A stretch of 64,000 nt of DNA, taken from NCBI RefSeq assembly GCF_947241705.1, contig NC_079271.1:310001-374000 (forward strand), in the 5' to 3' direction. Of the stretch, positions 43,210 to 53,017 are shown piece after piece (within the stretch, counting starts at the first letter, position 1; the number at the start of each line of letters is the position of its first letter). The notes under the pieces were generated by a model that saw nothing but the letters and a program-made list of their open reading frames with translations, was not told where the DNA came from and did not search any database. The position numbers were made by a program, and so were the translations under genes. The DNA is from Saccharomyces mikatae IFO 1815 (Eukaryota > Ascomycota > Saccharomycetes > Saccharomycetales > Saccharomycetaceae).

Positions 43210-44877
43210 CTATCTTCTGTTCTTCTTTCGAGATGGCTCATCTGATGCATTATTTCCTGAAACTGCAGCAGCAGCAGCGGCAGCGGCTGCTAAGATTCTA
43301 CGATTAACACCGAGTCCTCCTAGGGCATTTGCGGCAGCGCCTGCAGTTATTCCTGAAGCTTGTACGTTGTTTTTCGTTCTTGAGCCGAGATTCATGATGT
43401 CGTTATCGTTTGTATGAATTCTTCTTGCTGGATATTTATAAGATAGCCCCTCAAATACATTTTCGCTGACAGGAATATCACTTTCTGTAAAATAACTATG
43501 TTCCAAAGCATTGAAAGCGTCGATTCTTTTAATTGGATCATAGTTCAACAAATGGTAAAGTAAGCTCAAAGCATGCTTGTCTCTTCCTCCCGCAGAATGA
43601 TACCATGTAGCTAGGTTATCTCTATACTTCGGGAACTTGGTAATCTGATCATACTCCGGATACTTCTCCAAGTAGGGCCAATTTTTTTGATCTGGAGTGC
43701 CAAGAACCTCTAGGATCCTTTGTAACTGATTCACTTGGAATGGAACAGTCTTTTTGGAGTCTAACTTAGCTTCTTCACCTTTGAATATGGGCTGTAACCC
43801 TATTAATTCTGCAAAAATACAACCAACGGACCACAGATCAACTGCAGGAGTATAATGTCGTGCTCCCAACAGCAACTCTGGTGCACGATACCATATGGTA
43901 ACAACCACCTTATCTCCGGTATAAAGAGTTTGCAGCATGTTGTGAAACTTTCTTGCCAACCCTAAATCTCCAATTTTAACACACCCATCTATAGTGACCA
44001 TTATATTGGCAGGTTTCAAATCACGATGAAGTACCCAGTTTTGATGAAGGTACGATACACCGTCCAAAAGCTGCCACATGATAGATCGAACCATTCTTGG
44101 TGGTATCATCCTTTTTTCGGGATGGGAGTGGAAATGGATGATTTGCAGAAGGTCGTGCTCCGCGTATTCGTACACCATATGGACACATTTTCTCTCCAGA
44201 AAAATTTCTACCAATGTAGTTAGATGTTTATTGTGCAATTCTCGACATAACGCCATTTCTCTACAGGCACTTTGAGATATACCTGTATAATGCAGTTGTT
44301 CAACACCATCTTTCTCTGTTTTGAACTTCTTAATGGCATAAAATACTGTCAAGGGTTTCTTACCAGGAATTTGTTTTTGCAAATTATACTGGGAAGATAT
44401 GTCCTCTCTTGTAGTTCGTATCCTTCCGGGTGTTATTCCTTCATCTTTTAGTAAGTTTCTTCGTAATGTATTTGCATTTGCCTGTATTTCCATCGAAGAG
44501 ATTGATTTTGATTGCGTGTTATCAAACTGCGGAATCTTCGCATTGATGCCATTCAGGCTTGTACCATTGGCTGGACTCGTACCGTAACCCACTTGCCTTT
44601 TTGCTTTGTATACTTTTCCGTATGTACCCGCAGCAATGTAGCCAATAACTTCATATTTTTCCAATACAGATACCCGCATTCTATCCTTTCTTGCCTTATA
44701 GGGTCCAATGGTGAAAACGTCATTATTGGCCATTAACATAGGGGGCTTTCCATGTACACTTCCAATCGTGCTCTTCTTTCCCACAAATGATTGAGATTGC
44801 TGTTGCCCTTGTACCTGTATAGATCTTTGGTACATTGGCTGATAGGAGTTTTGTGCTCTATCCTTGCCATTATACAT
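43210..44877 (-). CDS. SSN3: SSN3 (SRB10/CDK8), Mediator kinase
   Basis: 555 aa. The N-terminal extension is Gln/Ser-rich. The kinase domain (about 70-480) starts with [19 protein letters not shown] and has a large low-complexity insert between the glycine loop and the catalytic Lys (FYAIKKFK). The cyclin-binding helix is [12 protein letters not shown], the catalytic loop is [10 protein letters not shown], and the metal-binding site is D304-L-G (GDLGLARKF), not DFG, as is normal for Cdk8. The activation segment is [22 protein letters not shown]-terminal run of about nine alanines precedes a basic tail. With cyclin Ssn8 it phosphorylates the Pol II CTD, Gcn4 and other factors in the Mediator kinase module. 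Confidence 0.96.
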   Translation of the reverse strand: MYNGKDRAQNSYQPMYQRSIQVQGQQQSQSFVGKKSTIGSVHGKPPMLMANNDVFTIGPYKARKDRMRVSVLEKYEVIGYIAAGTYGKVYKAKRQVGYGTSPANGTSLNGINAKIPQFDNTQSKSISSMEIQANANTLRRNLLKDEGITPGRIRTTREDISSQYNLQKQIPGKKPLTVFYAIKKFKTEKDGVEQLHYTGISQSACREMALCRELHNKHLTTLVEIFLERKCVHMVYEYAEHDLLQIIHFHSHPEKRMIPPRMVRSIMWQLLDGVSYLHQNWVLHRDLKPANIMVTIDGCVKIGDLGLARKFHNMLQTLYTGDKVVVTIWYRAPELLLGARHYTPAVDLWSVGCIFAELIGLQPIFKGEEAKLDSKKTVPFQVNQLQRILEVLGTPDQKNWPYLEKYPEYDQITKFPKYRDNLATWYHSAGGRDKHALSLLYHLLNYDPIKRIDAFNALEHSYFTESDIPVSENVFEGLSYKYPARRIHTNDNDIMNLGSRTKNNVQASGITAGAAANALGGLGVNRRILAAAAAAAAAVSGNNASDEPSRKKNRR

Positions 44878-45291
44878 TGCTCTCTCTTCCCGTCAAAAAC
44901 TAGGCAGGGCTTAACTTCAATCTAGAAAACAAATAACTACCTTCGATATATCTTCCCCACCTTTTCTCTTTCCTCTATGCCCTTCCTGTATCCTTTTGTC
45001 AGCAATGATTGTAGGATAGTAATTTAAATATTCTAACAGGAAAACGAAATGCAAGCCAACCCAGGCAACGTAATTTTTTGAAGCTTTCGATATATACTGT
45101 TTATTTTGTCGTAAAAAACCGTCTTAATTTCTTTATATCAAAAGCCTTCAGAACGAAATCAAAAATGTTCATAGCATATATATATAAAGAAGTACAGTAT
45201 ATTGAGAATCTATAAATCATATGCCGAGTCCGCAGCTTCAACTGAAAACAATAATCCGCTTCTGTGCCAAAAAAAAAGGAAAAAAAAAGCC
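44878..45291 (-). promoter_or_regulatory. SSN3 promoter and MRX11 3' region
   Basis: Both neighbours lie on the minus strand. The stretch contains a pyrimidine-rich segment just upstream of SSN3 (44933-44975), a TATATATAT near 45177 and a poly-A/G block (45268-45288) next to the MRX11 stop. No gene is seen. Confidence 0.45.
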
Positions 45292-45915
45292 CTACTTCTT
45301 AATAAGGTGTTTTAATTTTTGAAAGGGAAGCAGCAGCCATTTTCCAAAATAAGGCGCTCCCCAGATGCTAATACAAATGCGTACTGGATATAGTAATTTG
45401 ACTGTAACGTAAGCTATCGTGCCAGATAGAATCAGTTTGTTTTTGTTGAGACATTCCTGATACCTCTTGCCAACAAATTTTTCCATAGCTGTATGACAAC
45501 TATCCATCAGCCCATTGAAAAAGCTAGGCAGCTTAAAATCATCAGATATATCGAGGTTATAAATTAGCCACCATAATAGAAACAATGGTAGTATCGCTGT
45601 TACCTCGTGCAAGATGAAGAATGACGTCAATGTCGGGACAGTACCAGCCTCACTAAGACGATCAAAATAATGAGAAAATTTAGGATTTCTGTTTAATCTC
45701 GTCAAAAGCCGTGACTTGGAAATTATTTTATGTAGTTTGTCTTCCTTTCTTTTCGTAGGGTCTACATTTCCTGATACGTATCTTACCTGGGTTGATCCGC
45801 TGGGCCTAATGCCAATTAATGTGGCCGATTGTGTTGGCCTCTTGAGCATGAGCACCAAAGGTCTATTGAATACTAATCTAGTGTTCATTTTGAAGAGAAA
45901 TGACATCACTGTCAT
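45292..45915 (-). CDS. MRX11: MRX11 (YPL041C), mitochondrial FAM210-type protein
   Basis: 207 aa from the ATG at 45915; later in-frame Met codons (residues 4 and 10) could also serve. The N-terminal ~50 residues are Arg/Ser/Thr-rich and act-like a mitochondrial presequence. A FAM210/DUF1279 region (about 85-190) contains LTSFFILHEVTAILPLFLLW as a membrane segment and a late conserved ILSGTIAYVTVKLLYPVRIC. S. cerevisiae Mrx11 was found with MIOREX complexes linked to mitochondrial ribosomes. Its exact role is unknown. It is followed on the same strand by SSN3 downstream and ISM1 upstream. Confidence 0.88.
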   Translation of the reverse strand: MTVMSFLFKMNTRLVFNRPLVLMLKRPTQSATLIGIRPSGSTQVRYVSGNVDPTKRKEDKLHKIISKSRLLTRLNRNPKFSHYFDRLSEAGTVPTLTSFFILHEVTAILPLFLLWWLIYNLDISDDFKLPSFFNGLMDSCHTAMEKFVGKRYQECLNKNKLILSGTIAYVTVKLLYPVRICISIWGAPYFGKWLLLPFQKLKHLIKK

Positions 45916-46170
45916 GTTCAGCCGGACTGCTTTAAGAATAACGCTACCTTCAACATATATTCATAAACTGAAAGCAGCATTTCAAGTTTCTCTTCTTCGC
46001 TTTTCGTTCTTATAACCCGCTGAAAGTTGGTAAGAACAATAGGCCGAGATCCTACATATAAAAAACTGTGTAGAACCTACTAAGTAGGTAACTGTTGCTA
46101 AGTACAAGAGTTTTTCTATTTCGTAAATGCCCAGAATTGTCATTTTTATATACAGGAAAATATGCATCAA

Positions 46171-49100
46171 TCAAGACGCGAGATGATTTACGACCTCTTT
46201 ACATCTATCACATAGTACATCCTCCTCAGCTGAACTGGCTTTCCAGCACCTGGGACAATTGTGCTTTTTGCTTCGCTCAACTAACATTTGCACGTTTGTT
46301 CCGTTTCCAAGTTCAATCGTAGGTAAATTGTTGTGGTGGCTCTTTGCTTCTAGTATATCAACAGAAGATGATTGTAAGATGTCACAAAGCTGGTTAGAAC
46401 TGAATGGAAGGGGATGCTTGGTGAAGACGGTAACATGGCTTTGTGCAGTTTTAGTTACACCTTCTTTTTTACTCAAAATCCTGAATTCTCTCTGAAACTG
46501 CTCTAAAATTCTGCCTTCAAATTTTTCAAAAGAGGTGATTGTTTCCATATTGGTGTCAAAAAGTGGCCATTCTGTACGCATCGGGCTAATGTCTTGATTT
46601 TTTTGCCCTCGCAACCATCCTTCTGGTACGTGATTCCATACTTCTTGAACCATAACGGGCAAGATTGGCGCAAGAATTGCTCTATATGAGTTAAGTAAAT
46701 GTAGAAGGGTTGTTTGGACTTGTCTTCTTGTCAACGACGATATTTCATCGGAATATAAAGTGTCCTTGGAAATATCAAAATAAAAGGCCGATAGGTCATT
46801 GTTCAAGTGATATTGTAGAGTGATAAGAACCTTGGAAAAGTTATAATTTTGGTAATGTTCTTTTGTCGTTTTTAGCAGTTCATTTACCTTATACAAGGCA
46901 TATTGATCAACACGACGTAATCGTTCAATCGGCAATATATCGAAACTTCGAGACTTTTGCAAATTACTCAATAAATAACGGAATGTTAGTCTAATTTTTT
47001 TCAAAGCTTCTCCTACATGCTTCATCACAGTAGGACCAGCAACTATATCAGTAGTGAAATTTGATTGCGCTATCAGATACCTCAATCCATCAACACCCAA
47101 CGCAGGCAATCCTAAGCTTTCATCGCCTTTGATTATTGCTTCAGGAGATATTGTATTTCCTACAGATTTTGACATTTTTAAGCCATTTTCATCTAGGGTA
47201 AAACCATGTGTAATCACTTCCTCATAAGGCGCGACGGACAAATTACTTGATGCTACCTTTGTTAACAAGGAACTTTGAAACCATCCTCTATGTTGATCAG
47301 ACCCTTCTAGACAAATTTGATATAATGGTGATGGAAGTTTTTTTAGTCTTAGACATTTTTCATAAAAATCTTTAATCACACTCCATGACGATCCACTATC
47401 AAACCATACATCCATGGTGTCTTGAGAACGACAGTATTCGTGTGCTACTCCATGGTATTCCTCTGGCAACCATTCTTTCATGTCACCATCCATAGTGTTA
47501 AACCAGGAATCAATTCCTTTTCGTTTGATTGTTTCTATGGCATGCGCTAAGGTTTCAGAATTCATCAAAGTGGAATCTGGTTCACTTTTTTTGTAAAAAC
47601 TTAATATAGGGATTCCCCATGAACGTTGCCTAGATATACACCATTCACTTCTGCTTTTAATAAAAGATGAAAGCCTTGTATAACCTCTATTAGGGTAAAA
47701 TTTGACACGGCTGATACTTTCCAAGGCTAAATTTTTTACATCATGTAAATCCGCAAACCATTGGGGAGTGGCTCTTATTATCACGGGTTTCTTTGATCTC
47801 CAGTCATATGGATAGGAATGTGTGTATTCATGAGATTTATAGAGTAGATTGAGTTCACTTAGCTTCTGTAAAATAAGCTTTGCAGTTTTGACGTCTAATA
47901 CCTGCTTACCGAGTGTTGGGTCCATATCATCCCTCATAATAAATCTCACCGACTGAGGAAGTTTATTCAGCTGATAACGGCCCCGATCGTCCACAGGAGA
48001 ATAAATTTCAAGATTGTTCTGGATACCAATTAAATAGTCATCCTGCCCATGCCCTGGCGCTATATGAACCAAGCCTGTTCCTGTGCCGCTGGTGACATGT
48101 ACACCATTCAATAGGGGTCTTCTAACATTATCGTCGGTCAGGCGGTTTTGATAATACATCCCATGTAAGTAAATCCCTTGAAATTGTTTGATTTTCTTAT
48201 ACGATTCAGTTGGCAGGTTCAATTTATCAATCGAATCGGTCTCCACAACGACAAGTTCATTGCCTACATGCAATAAGGAGTAGGAAAAATCTTGATTAAA
48301 ACAGATCGCCCGATTAGAGAAAAGAGTCCATGGAGTGCTGGTCCAAATCAAACAGTATATAGGTAAGTTATTAGTTATTCCCAGTTTCCTGCATAGTTCT
48401 GTCTCAGAATTCTTTTCAAGAGGAAACTTGACATAAGCTGCAATTGATTTATGTTCTTCATTATACTCCAACTCACCTTCGGCTAAAGCAGTTTTAGTTT
48501 CTGTGCCCCAGTAAACTGGTTTGTTCTGCCTCTTAATCAATCCTCTTTCGAACATTTCTTTGAAGATTGTTAATTGATTAATTTCATAGTCTTTATCCAT
48601 TGTTAAGTATGGAGTTTCCCAATCTGTCAAGATCGCAAAATGCTTGAAAGTCTCCTTTTGTTTCTTTATTGCCCTTTGTGCATGTCTTAATGCCAGCGAC
48701 CTGATTTTTAAAGGAGATATTGATTCAATTTGTTGCGCACTTAAATCCTTCAAAGCTTTAATTTCAATGGGTAATCCATGACAATCCCAACCAGGTTTAT
48801 AAAAGATATACTTTCCTTGTGAGAGTTGATATCTATTTATAATATCTTTCAGAATTTTATTCAGGGCATGTCCGAGATGTAAGTCACCATTTGCATAGGG
48901 CGGTCCATCATGCAAGATAAATAATTTCTCCTTTATGAACTTCAATTTTGCATCAGTTGTATCAAGCTCGGAGAATTCCCTAAAAAAATCTCTTATTTGC
49001 TCTTTATAAACTACCTGTGAAGATTGCGGTATTAATTCTCTTAATGTAATATCTAAATTTGATCTGTTTGGAAACTTAGTCTTGGGTAAGTTCAGTGTTT

Positions 49101-49179
49101 TTTGATAGGCGTGTTTGACAAGATACCTCTTATTTAAAATGATAAAGGTATGCCGAGGCATAAGCCTAGCGCACTTCAT
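46171..49179 (-). CDS. ISM1: ISM1, mitochondrial isoleucyl-tRNA synthetase
   Basis: 1002 aa, as in S. cerevisiae. An Arg/Lys-containing presequence opens the protein. It is a class I synthetase with the HIGH motif as HLGH at 101-104 (GPPYANGDLHLGHALNK) and the KMSKS loop at 668-672 (LKMSKSVGN). An editing (CP1) domain lies between them, with TSTPWTLFSN and GTGLVHIAPGHGQDDY. The C-terminus carries the bacterial-type zinc finger (CPRCW, then CDRC). It charges mitochondrial tRNA-Ile and is required for mitochondrial translation. All catalytic motifs are intact. Confidence 0.97.
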   Translation of the reverse strand: MKCARLMPRHTFIILNKRYLVKHAYQKTLNLPKTKFPNRSNLDITLRELIPQSSQVVYKEQIRDFFREFSELDTTDAKLKFIKEKLFILHDGPPYANGDLHLGHALNKILKDIINRYQLSQGKYIFYKPGWDCHGLPIEIKALKDLSAQQIESISPLKIRSLALRHAQRAIKKQKETFKHFAILTDWETPYLTMDKDYEINQLTIFKEMFERGLIKRQNKPVYWGTETKTALAEGELEYNEEHKSIAAYVKFPLEKNSETELCRKLGITNNLPIYCLIWTSTPWTLFSNRAICFNQDFSYSLLHVGNELVVVETDSIDKLNLPTESYKKIKQFQGIYLHGMYYQNRLTDDNVRRPLLNGVHVTSGTGTGLVHIAPGHGQDDYLIGIQNNLEIYSPVDDRGRYQLNKLPQSVRFIMRDDMDPTLGKQVLDVKTAKLILQKLSELNLLYKSHEYTHSYPYDWRSKKPVIIRATPQWFADLHDVKNLALESISRVKFYPNRGYTRLSSFIKSRSEWCISRQRSWGIPILSFYKKSEPDSTLMNSETLAHAIETIKRKGIDSWFNTMDGDMKEWLPEEYHGVAHEYCRSQDTMDVWFDSGSSWSVIKDFYEKCLRLKKLPSPLYQICLEGSDQHRGWFQSSLLTKVASSNLSVAPYEEVITHGFTLDENGLKMSKSVGNTISPEAIIKGDESLGLPALGVDGLRYLIAQSNFTTDIVAGPTVMKHVGEALKKIRLTFRYLLSNLQKSRSFDILPIERLRRVDQYALYKVNELLKTTKEHYQNYNFSKVLITLQYHLNNDLSAFYFDISKDTLYSDEISSLTRRQVQTTLLHLLNSYRAILAPILPVMVQEVWNHVPEGWLRGQKNQDISPMRTEWPLFDTNMETITSFEKFEGRILEQFQREFRILSKKEGVTKTAQSHVTVFTKHPLPFSSNQLCDILQSSSVDILEAKSHHNNLPTIELGNGTNVQMLVERSKKHNCPRCWKASSAEEDVLCDRCKEVVNHLAS

Positions 49180-49409
49180 AGGTAGTTAGAGATCGTTTTT
49201 AGTATATTGTACTCATGCAACTTTTACCATTGGTCTATTAGGTAAGCTGTTTTTCTGCGTTTCTTGACTCGCTGGCGGAAAAAGGATTCCACATTTTTAA
49301 GTGAGGAATTTATTGTTTTTAAGAATGCATTATATGGGTACGATTAAATCATCACCTTGTATAATATATTTTCAAAGAATATCGAGGGTAGAGGTTTACA
49401 CTTTGGAGG

Positions 49410-50360
49410 ATGCTGAGTGAGGAGTATAATTTAGGGAGTGCAAATAGCATGACATCAACTCATTTATCGATGAAAAAGCAGAAAATTGTGTTGATGAAGT
49501 TTATGGTAGCTCAAGTGACTAAGAAGATTATGCAACGGTATGCAAGTCTGCTGGTGACTATGCATAGTGACGATACTTCTAATACTGGTTCAAATCATTC
49601 GAAAACAGCTCGATTTGTGGAAATAATTCTGCACAGAGCCAAATCATCGCACTTACAGTTCAAGAAAGTTTGTTGCATTGTGATCAAGTTTCTAGATTGT
49701 TGTTTGAAGGAAACGAATTATATGAAGTTTTTAAAGTTCAACCTGCATAAACTCTTTGTAGCCGCTTTTATATTAAGCGTGCCAAATGTTGTAGGTAATG
49801 ACCGTGATAGGATAACCACAAGGGATGAGACGTACCATTCTTACTCAAAAATAACAGGCCTATCACTAGAGGAAGTGATAAATTGTTGTTCTATAGTGAG
49901 ACCCGTACTTATTCGGCGAGGTAGACAGCAACGTAAGCAAATGTTATCCCGCCGTGATCAGCATTCCTATTTCTCTAGAAGTGCTTTCATGAACTCTCAT
50001 TCATCATCAGCATCTTCTTTTTTCTCTAGAAACCGATCAGCCAATGATCTACTTGTACATACAAATGCATATTCGTTTCCTAATCATTCCGACGAGGAAG
50101 ACCATAATCGGCGGTGGGAGCATGGAGAAGCAAACAGTATGGAGGAGAATGCCGGTACGTATCAACAAACTACGTTTATACCAGATACACCGAACGTTCT
50201 ACATTCGAGATCAATGATTGAGTGCGGAATTGAACCCATGCAGACAGTTGATTCTAGTGAATTGTCAGGTCAAAGCAACGGGTATGTTTTAAGGGCAGAA
50301 TTACAGGAGTTTAACAACATTGGTAAGAAATTAGTTCAAGATTCTTTTAGAATAATATAG
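49410..50360 (+). CDS. YPL039W: YPL039W ortholog, cyclin-fold-like protein of unknown function
   Basis: 316 aa from the ATG at 49410. The N-terminal ~140 residues are helical and basic; the segment [20 protein letters not shown] followed by [19 protein letters not shown] resembles the cyclin-box pattern of the Pho80/PCL type (inference from the spacing of the helices, not certain). The C-terminal half is Ser/Asn/His-rich and probably disordered. There are no membrane segments. S. cerevisiae YPL039W has no assigned function that I know of. It is head to head with ISM1 (230 bp between starts). Confidence 0.85.
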   Translation: MLSEEYNLGSANSMTSTHLSMKKQKIVLMKFMVAQVTKKIMQRYASLLVTMHSDDTSNTGSNHSKTARFVEIILHRAKSSHLQFKKVCCIVIKFLDCCLKETNYMKFLKFNLHKLFVAAFILSVPNVVGNDRDRITTRDETYHSYSKITGLSLEEVINCCSIVRPVLIRRGRQQRKQMLSRRDQHSYFSRSAFMNSHSSSASSFFSRNRSANDLLVHTNAYSFPNHSDEEDHNRRWEHGEANSMEENAGTYQQTTFIPDTPNVLHSRSMIECGIEPMQTVDSSELSGQSNGYVLRAELQEFNNIGKKLVQDSFRII

Positions 50361-50733
50361 ATATAGTATATTGTGCTGTTTGTTATTCAAAATTCGCTTT
50401 TTATTTAGTTTATGGTTTAATGAGTTCAAGGCAAAGAATACATGTATAAATATTTACGAAAGAAAGAATCAATGGGAAACTCCGAAGAAAAAAGGTATAT
50501 AGATACTAGACCTCACTTTGAATCCATAAGACCACAAATTCTGTGCCGCTCTTTAGTTGAAAACTTTGCTCATTTACATGTGTGATTATTTATTTTTTTG
50601 GTCTAATACAATGTATAACATGGAAGAAAAAAAAAAAAGCCGTTCCAATACATGAAGAACTTTGGTTATTAACTAGCGGGAATACATATACACATTTGTC
50701 ACTCTATATGTGCATCTGAAACCGGCGTAAAAC
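50361..50733 (+). promoter_or_regulatory. YPL039W 3' end and MET31 promoter
   Basis: 373 bp of AT-rich sequence. A poly-A run (50628-50638) lies about 100 bp before the MET31 ATG. No gene is seen. Confidence 0.45.
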
Positions 50734-51249
50734 ATGAATGTAGATGAAATATTTCTCCAACAGGCAGCGGAAGCTATAGCGGTGACCTCAGCGAGTCCCA
50801 CCCATACGGACCCTATAATACAGGAATTATTACAGAGGATTCGGCAATCCAGTCCATTAAGTGCAGTCATACAGACACAAGGAAATGTGCCAAACGCTGG
50901 GGCGCCAGGCAATACGGCCAAAGGACTTATAGAACACCCAGAAATACGAACAGAGAGAACGGAAGATAACCATCATAATAAAAAAGGCGTACAGCTCTAC
51001 AGCTGTGCCAAGTGCCAATTAAAATTCAGCAGGAGTTCTGATTTGAGGAGACATGAAAAGGTGCACTCACTAGTACTGCCGCATATCTGTTCCAACTGTG
51101 GCAAAGGGTTTGCCAGGAAGGATGCTTTGAAAAGACATTCCAATACATTGACCTGTCAACGAAACAGGAAGAAACTAAGTGAAGGTTCGGACGTTGATGT
51201 CGATGAGCTCATTAAGGACGCGATAAAGAATGGTACCGGTTTGTTGTAA
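50734..51249 (+). CDS. MET31: MET31, zinc-finger regulator of methionine genes
   Basis: 171 aa. Two C-terminal zinc fingers: a canonical C2H2 at 91-111 (CAKCQLKFSRSSDLRRHEKVH) and a second starting at Cys119 (CSNCGKGFARKDALKRH) whose last ligand is His or Cys (HSNTLTC). The N-terminal ~85 residues contain the conserved QQAAEAIAVTSASPTH block. Met31 and its paralog Met32 bind AAACTGTGG elements and recruit Met4 to sulfur-assimilation genes. It ends with an acidic stretch (EGSDVDVDELIKDA). Slightly shorter than S. cerevisiae Met31. Confidence 0.95.
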   Translation: MNVDEIFLQQAAEAIAVTSASPTHTDPIIQELLQRIRQSSPLSAVIQTQGNVPNAGAPGNTAKGLIEHPEIRTERTEDNHHNKKGVQLYSCAKCQLKFSRSSDLRRHEKVHSLVLPHICSNCGKGFARKDALKRHSNTLTCQRNRKKLSEGSDVDVDELIKDAIKNGTGLL

Positions 51250-51593
51250 GGCAAGAGGACATAATACTTTGCCATCATTAGCATATTCACACATTGTATA
51301 TAGATATATATATATACTTTAGGCATCGGAGTAAAGTAGAGAAATATAGTTGTAACATTCCGAAAGAGTGGGAAAGATGCTCAATCCTTACTAAGTTTTT
51401 CTGCGCACGAAACTGGTGACGTTCAAGTTCATCATTTCACGTGTACAGTATAGTGTGGTATTCTCATTTTTATTTTTCATTTTTTTGCAGAAACAGAGTT
51501 TTTATTATATGCTTTAGATATGCTAAAAAAAAGAAAAAAAGGAACAAAATATAAGTTTCTCTTATTTAACGTTAAGATTAAAGATTAAATTAT
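51250..51593. other. Convergent MET31/EGD1 3' region
   Basis: 344 bp with TATATATATATA (51304-51316) as a likely 3'-processing element, a CACGTG E-box-like site near 51438 and A/T tracts near 51465-51545. No gene is seen. Confidence 0.5.
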
Positions 51594-52067
51594 TTATTCG
51601 ACGTCAGCATCAAAAGTTTGGCCTTCAACTAACTCTGGGATAGCTTCATCCTTTTTTTCAGAATCGGCGGGAGCCTTGGCTTCATGTTTTTCCATTTGGG
51701 CAGCCAATTGGGACAAAGCTTGGATAGCCTCTGGGCCCAATTGAGAGATGATACCTGGGAACAAATCTTGCAAGTTCTTTTCTTGTGGTAGACCGTAGAA
51801 TACGGAAGTGTTGTGTTGTGCAGCAACTTGGACACCGACTTTGTTGAAATGCATAACCTTACCGTCGTCCTTGAAGAAGTTGGCTTCAGCAACGTTGTCG
51901 ATAGTAACAGCGTGCAACTTAGCTAATTGACTTTGCAACTTGGTGTCGTCCTTGTTGGCACCGGCAGAAGAGCCAGCCTTCTTGTTAAGCTTTCTTCTGG
52001 TACCACCAACTTTGTTGTTAGCAGACAACTTTTGTAGCTTAGCTAATTTTTCTTGATCAATTGGCAT
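51594..52067 (-). CDS. EGD1: EGD1, NAC beta subunit (beta-1)
   Basis: 157 aa. A basic N-terminus contains the ribosome-binding motif RRKLNKK ([12 protein letters not shown], about residues 22-33). The NAC domain follows (about 38-103; [39 protein letters not shown]), and the tail is acidic. With Egd2 it forms the nascent polypeptide-associated complex, which shields emerging chains at the ribosome exit and supports mitochondrial targeting. Codon bias is extreme (high expression). Btt1 is the paralog. It is divergent from PMA2. Confidence 0.97.
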   Translation of the reverse strand: MPIDQEKLAKLQKLSANNKVGGTRRKLNKKAGSSAGANKDDTKLQSQLAKLHAVTIDNVAEANFFKDDGKVMHFNKVGVQVAAQHNTSVFYGLPQEKNLQDLFPGIISQLGPEAIQALSQLAAQMEKHEAKAPADSEKKDEAIPELVEGQTFDADVE

Positions 52068-53017
52068 TATGAGTTATAAATCGCGTCTGGTGTGTGAATC
52101 TTTTGTTTAAACGTCCTTAAGAAGAATATACTCTCTCTTTCTTTCTTGTTTCGAAGGAGGGGTTGCAACTTAACAAGCAATTGCAGCTATTCCCACTACG
52201 AAATCTTCCGAGTCAACGAAAAAATTTCAAAAATTTTCTGCTTTTTTTTCCACATCTTCCGTACCGAGTGATCCTCAATAAAATATACCACATTTCATTA
52301 CCCGGTGTATAGAAGAAAAGAACGTTCCTTACCCGTACCTTCCTGCCAAGAGATTAACTAATAGTACACTTCTCCTTGAATCAGGAGTGACTAAATGGAC
52401 CTACAACTAGCGTTAATTCATTACGGCTGTTCCATAGTCAATAACCCACACATTTAGTAATATTGTCCCTTTTTGGTTGTTTTACTTTAGCGTTTTTGCT
52501 ATATGTGCGAATTAGGGAAGTTGCTAGTGAAAGTATAATATGTGAAAAAGAGGAAGAACGGGCTGTAATAAAAAAGGAAAAAAGGGCTCAAGGTGTCCTC
52601 TACTCCATAATCATCGTCGAGAGAAAACAAAAGAAATTTTTTATTTAAGGGAATTACGAGGTCAATTGATTAATAAAATAACTTATTTTGGAAAAGGGCG
52701 AACAGACGCAGTACAAATAAGTGTCGAAGGGGGAAATGGTTATCGGTGTAAGAAAACTTGTTGGTGCATAGTAGTTAGTTATTTTTACTTCTTGTCGGCG
52801 CCCCTAAACATAATTGACGGTGTAATGATATTTCGTTATATAAACGCATACTATCTTTTCTTTCCTCCATCCGCCGACATTCCTCCTCCTAGTATTGATT
52901 GCTGGATGACCTAACCTATTCAAGCTACTGGTCTTATTTATAATCATCCATATCTTTTTCGTTTTTATTGCAGTTGTCTGCTAGTATAGCTTAGGCGAAA
53001 GGAAACTGTTTTGCATT
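52068..53017. promoter_or_regulatory. EGD1/PMA2 divergent promoter
   Basis: 950 bp between divergent starts. Close to EGD1 there is an AAAAATTTTC element (52229-52238) and a T-rich tract. Short plus-strand frames occur at 52463-52648 and 52666-52914, but their composition and lack of a match to any gene I know argue against coding. The PMA2-proximal part contains TATATAAACG near 52838, a possible TATA box about 180 bp before the ATG. Confidence 0.45.

Noticed and set aside
52463-52914. Two short plus-strand frames upstream of PMA2
   Set aside because: They lie in the promoter, have no recognisable relatives, and their composition looks like random translation of AT-rich DNA.
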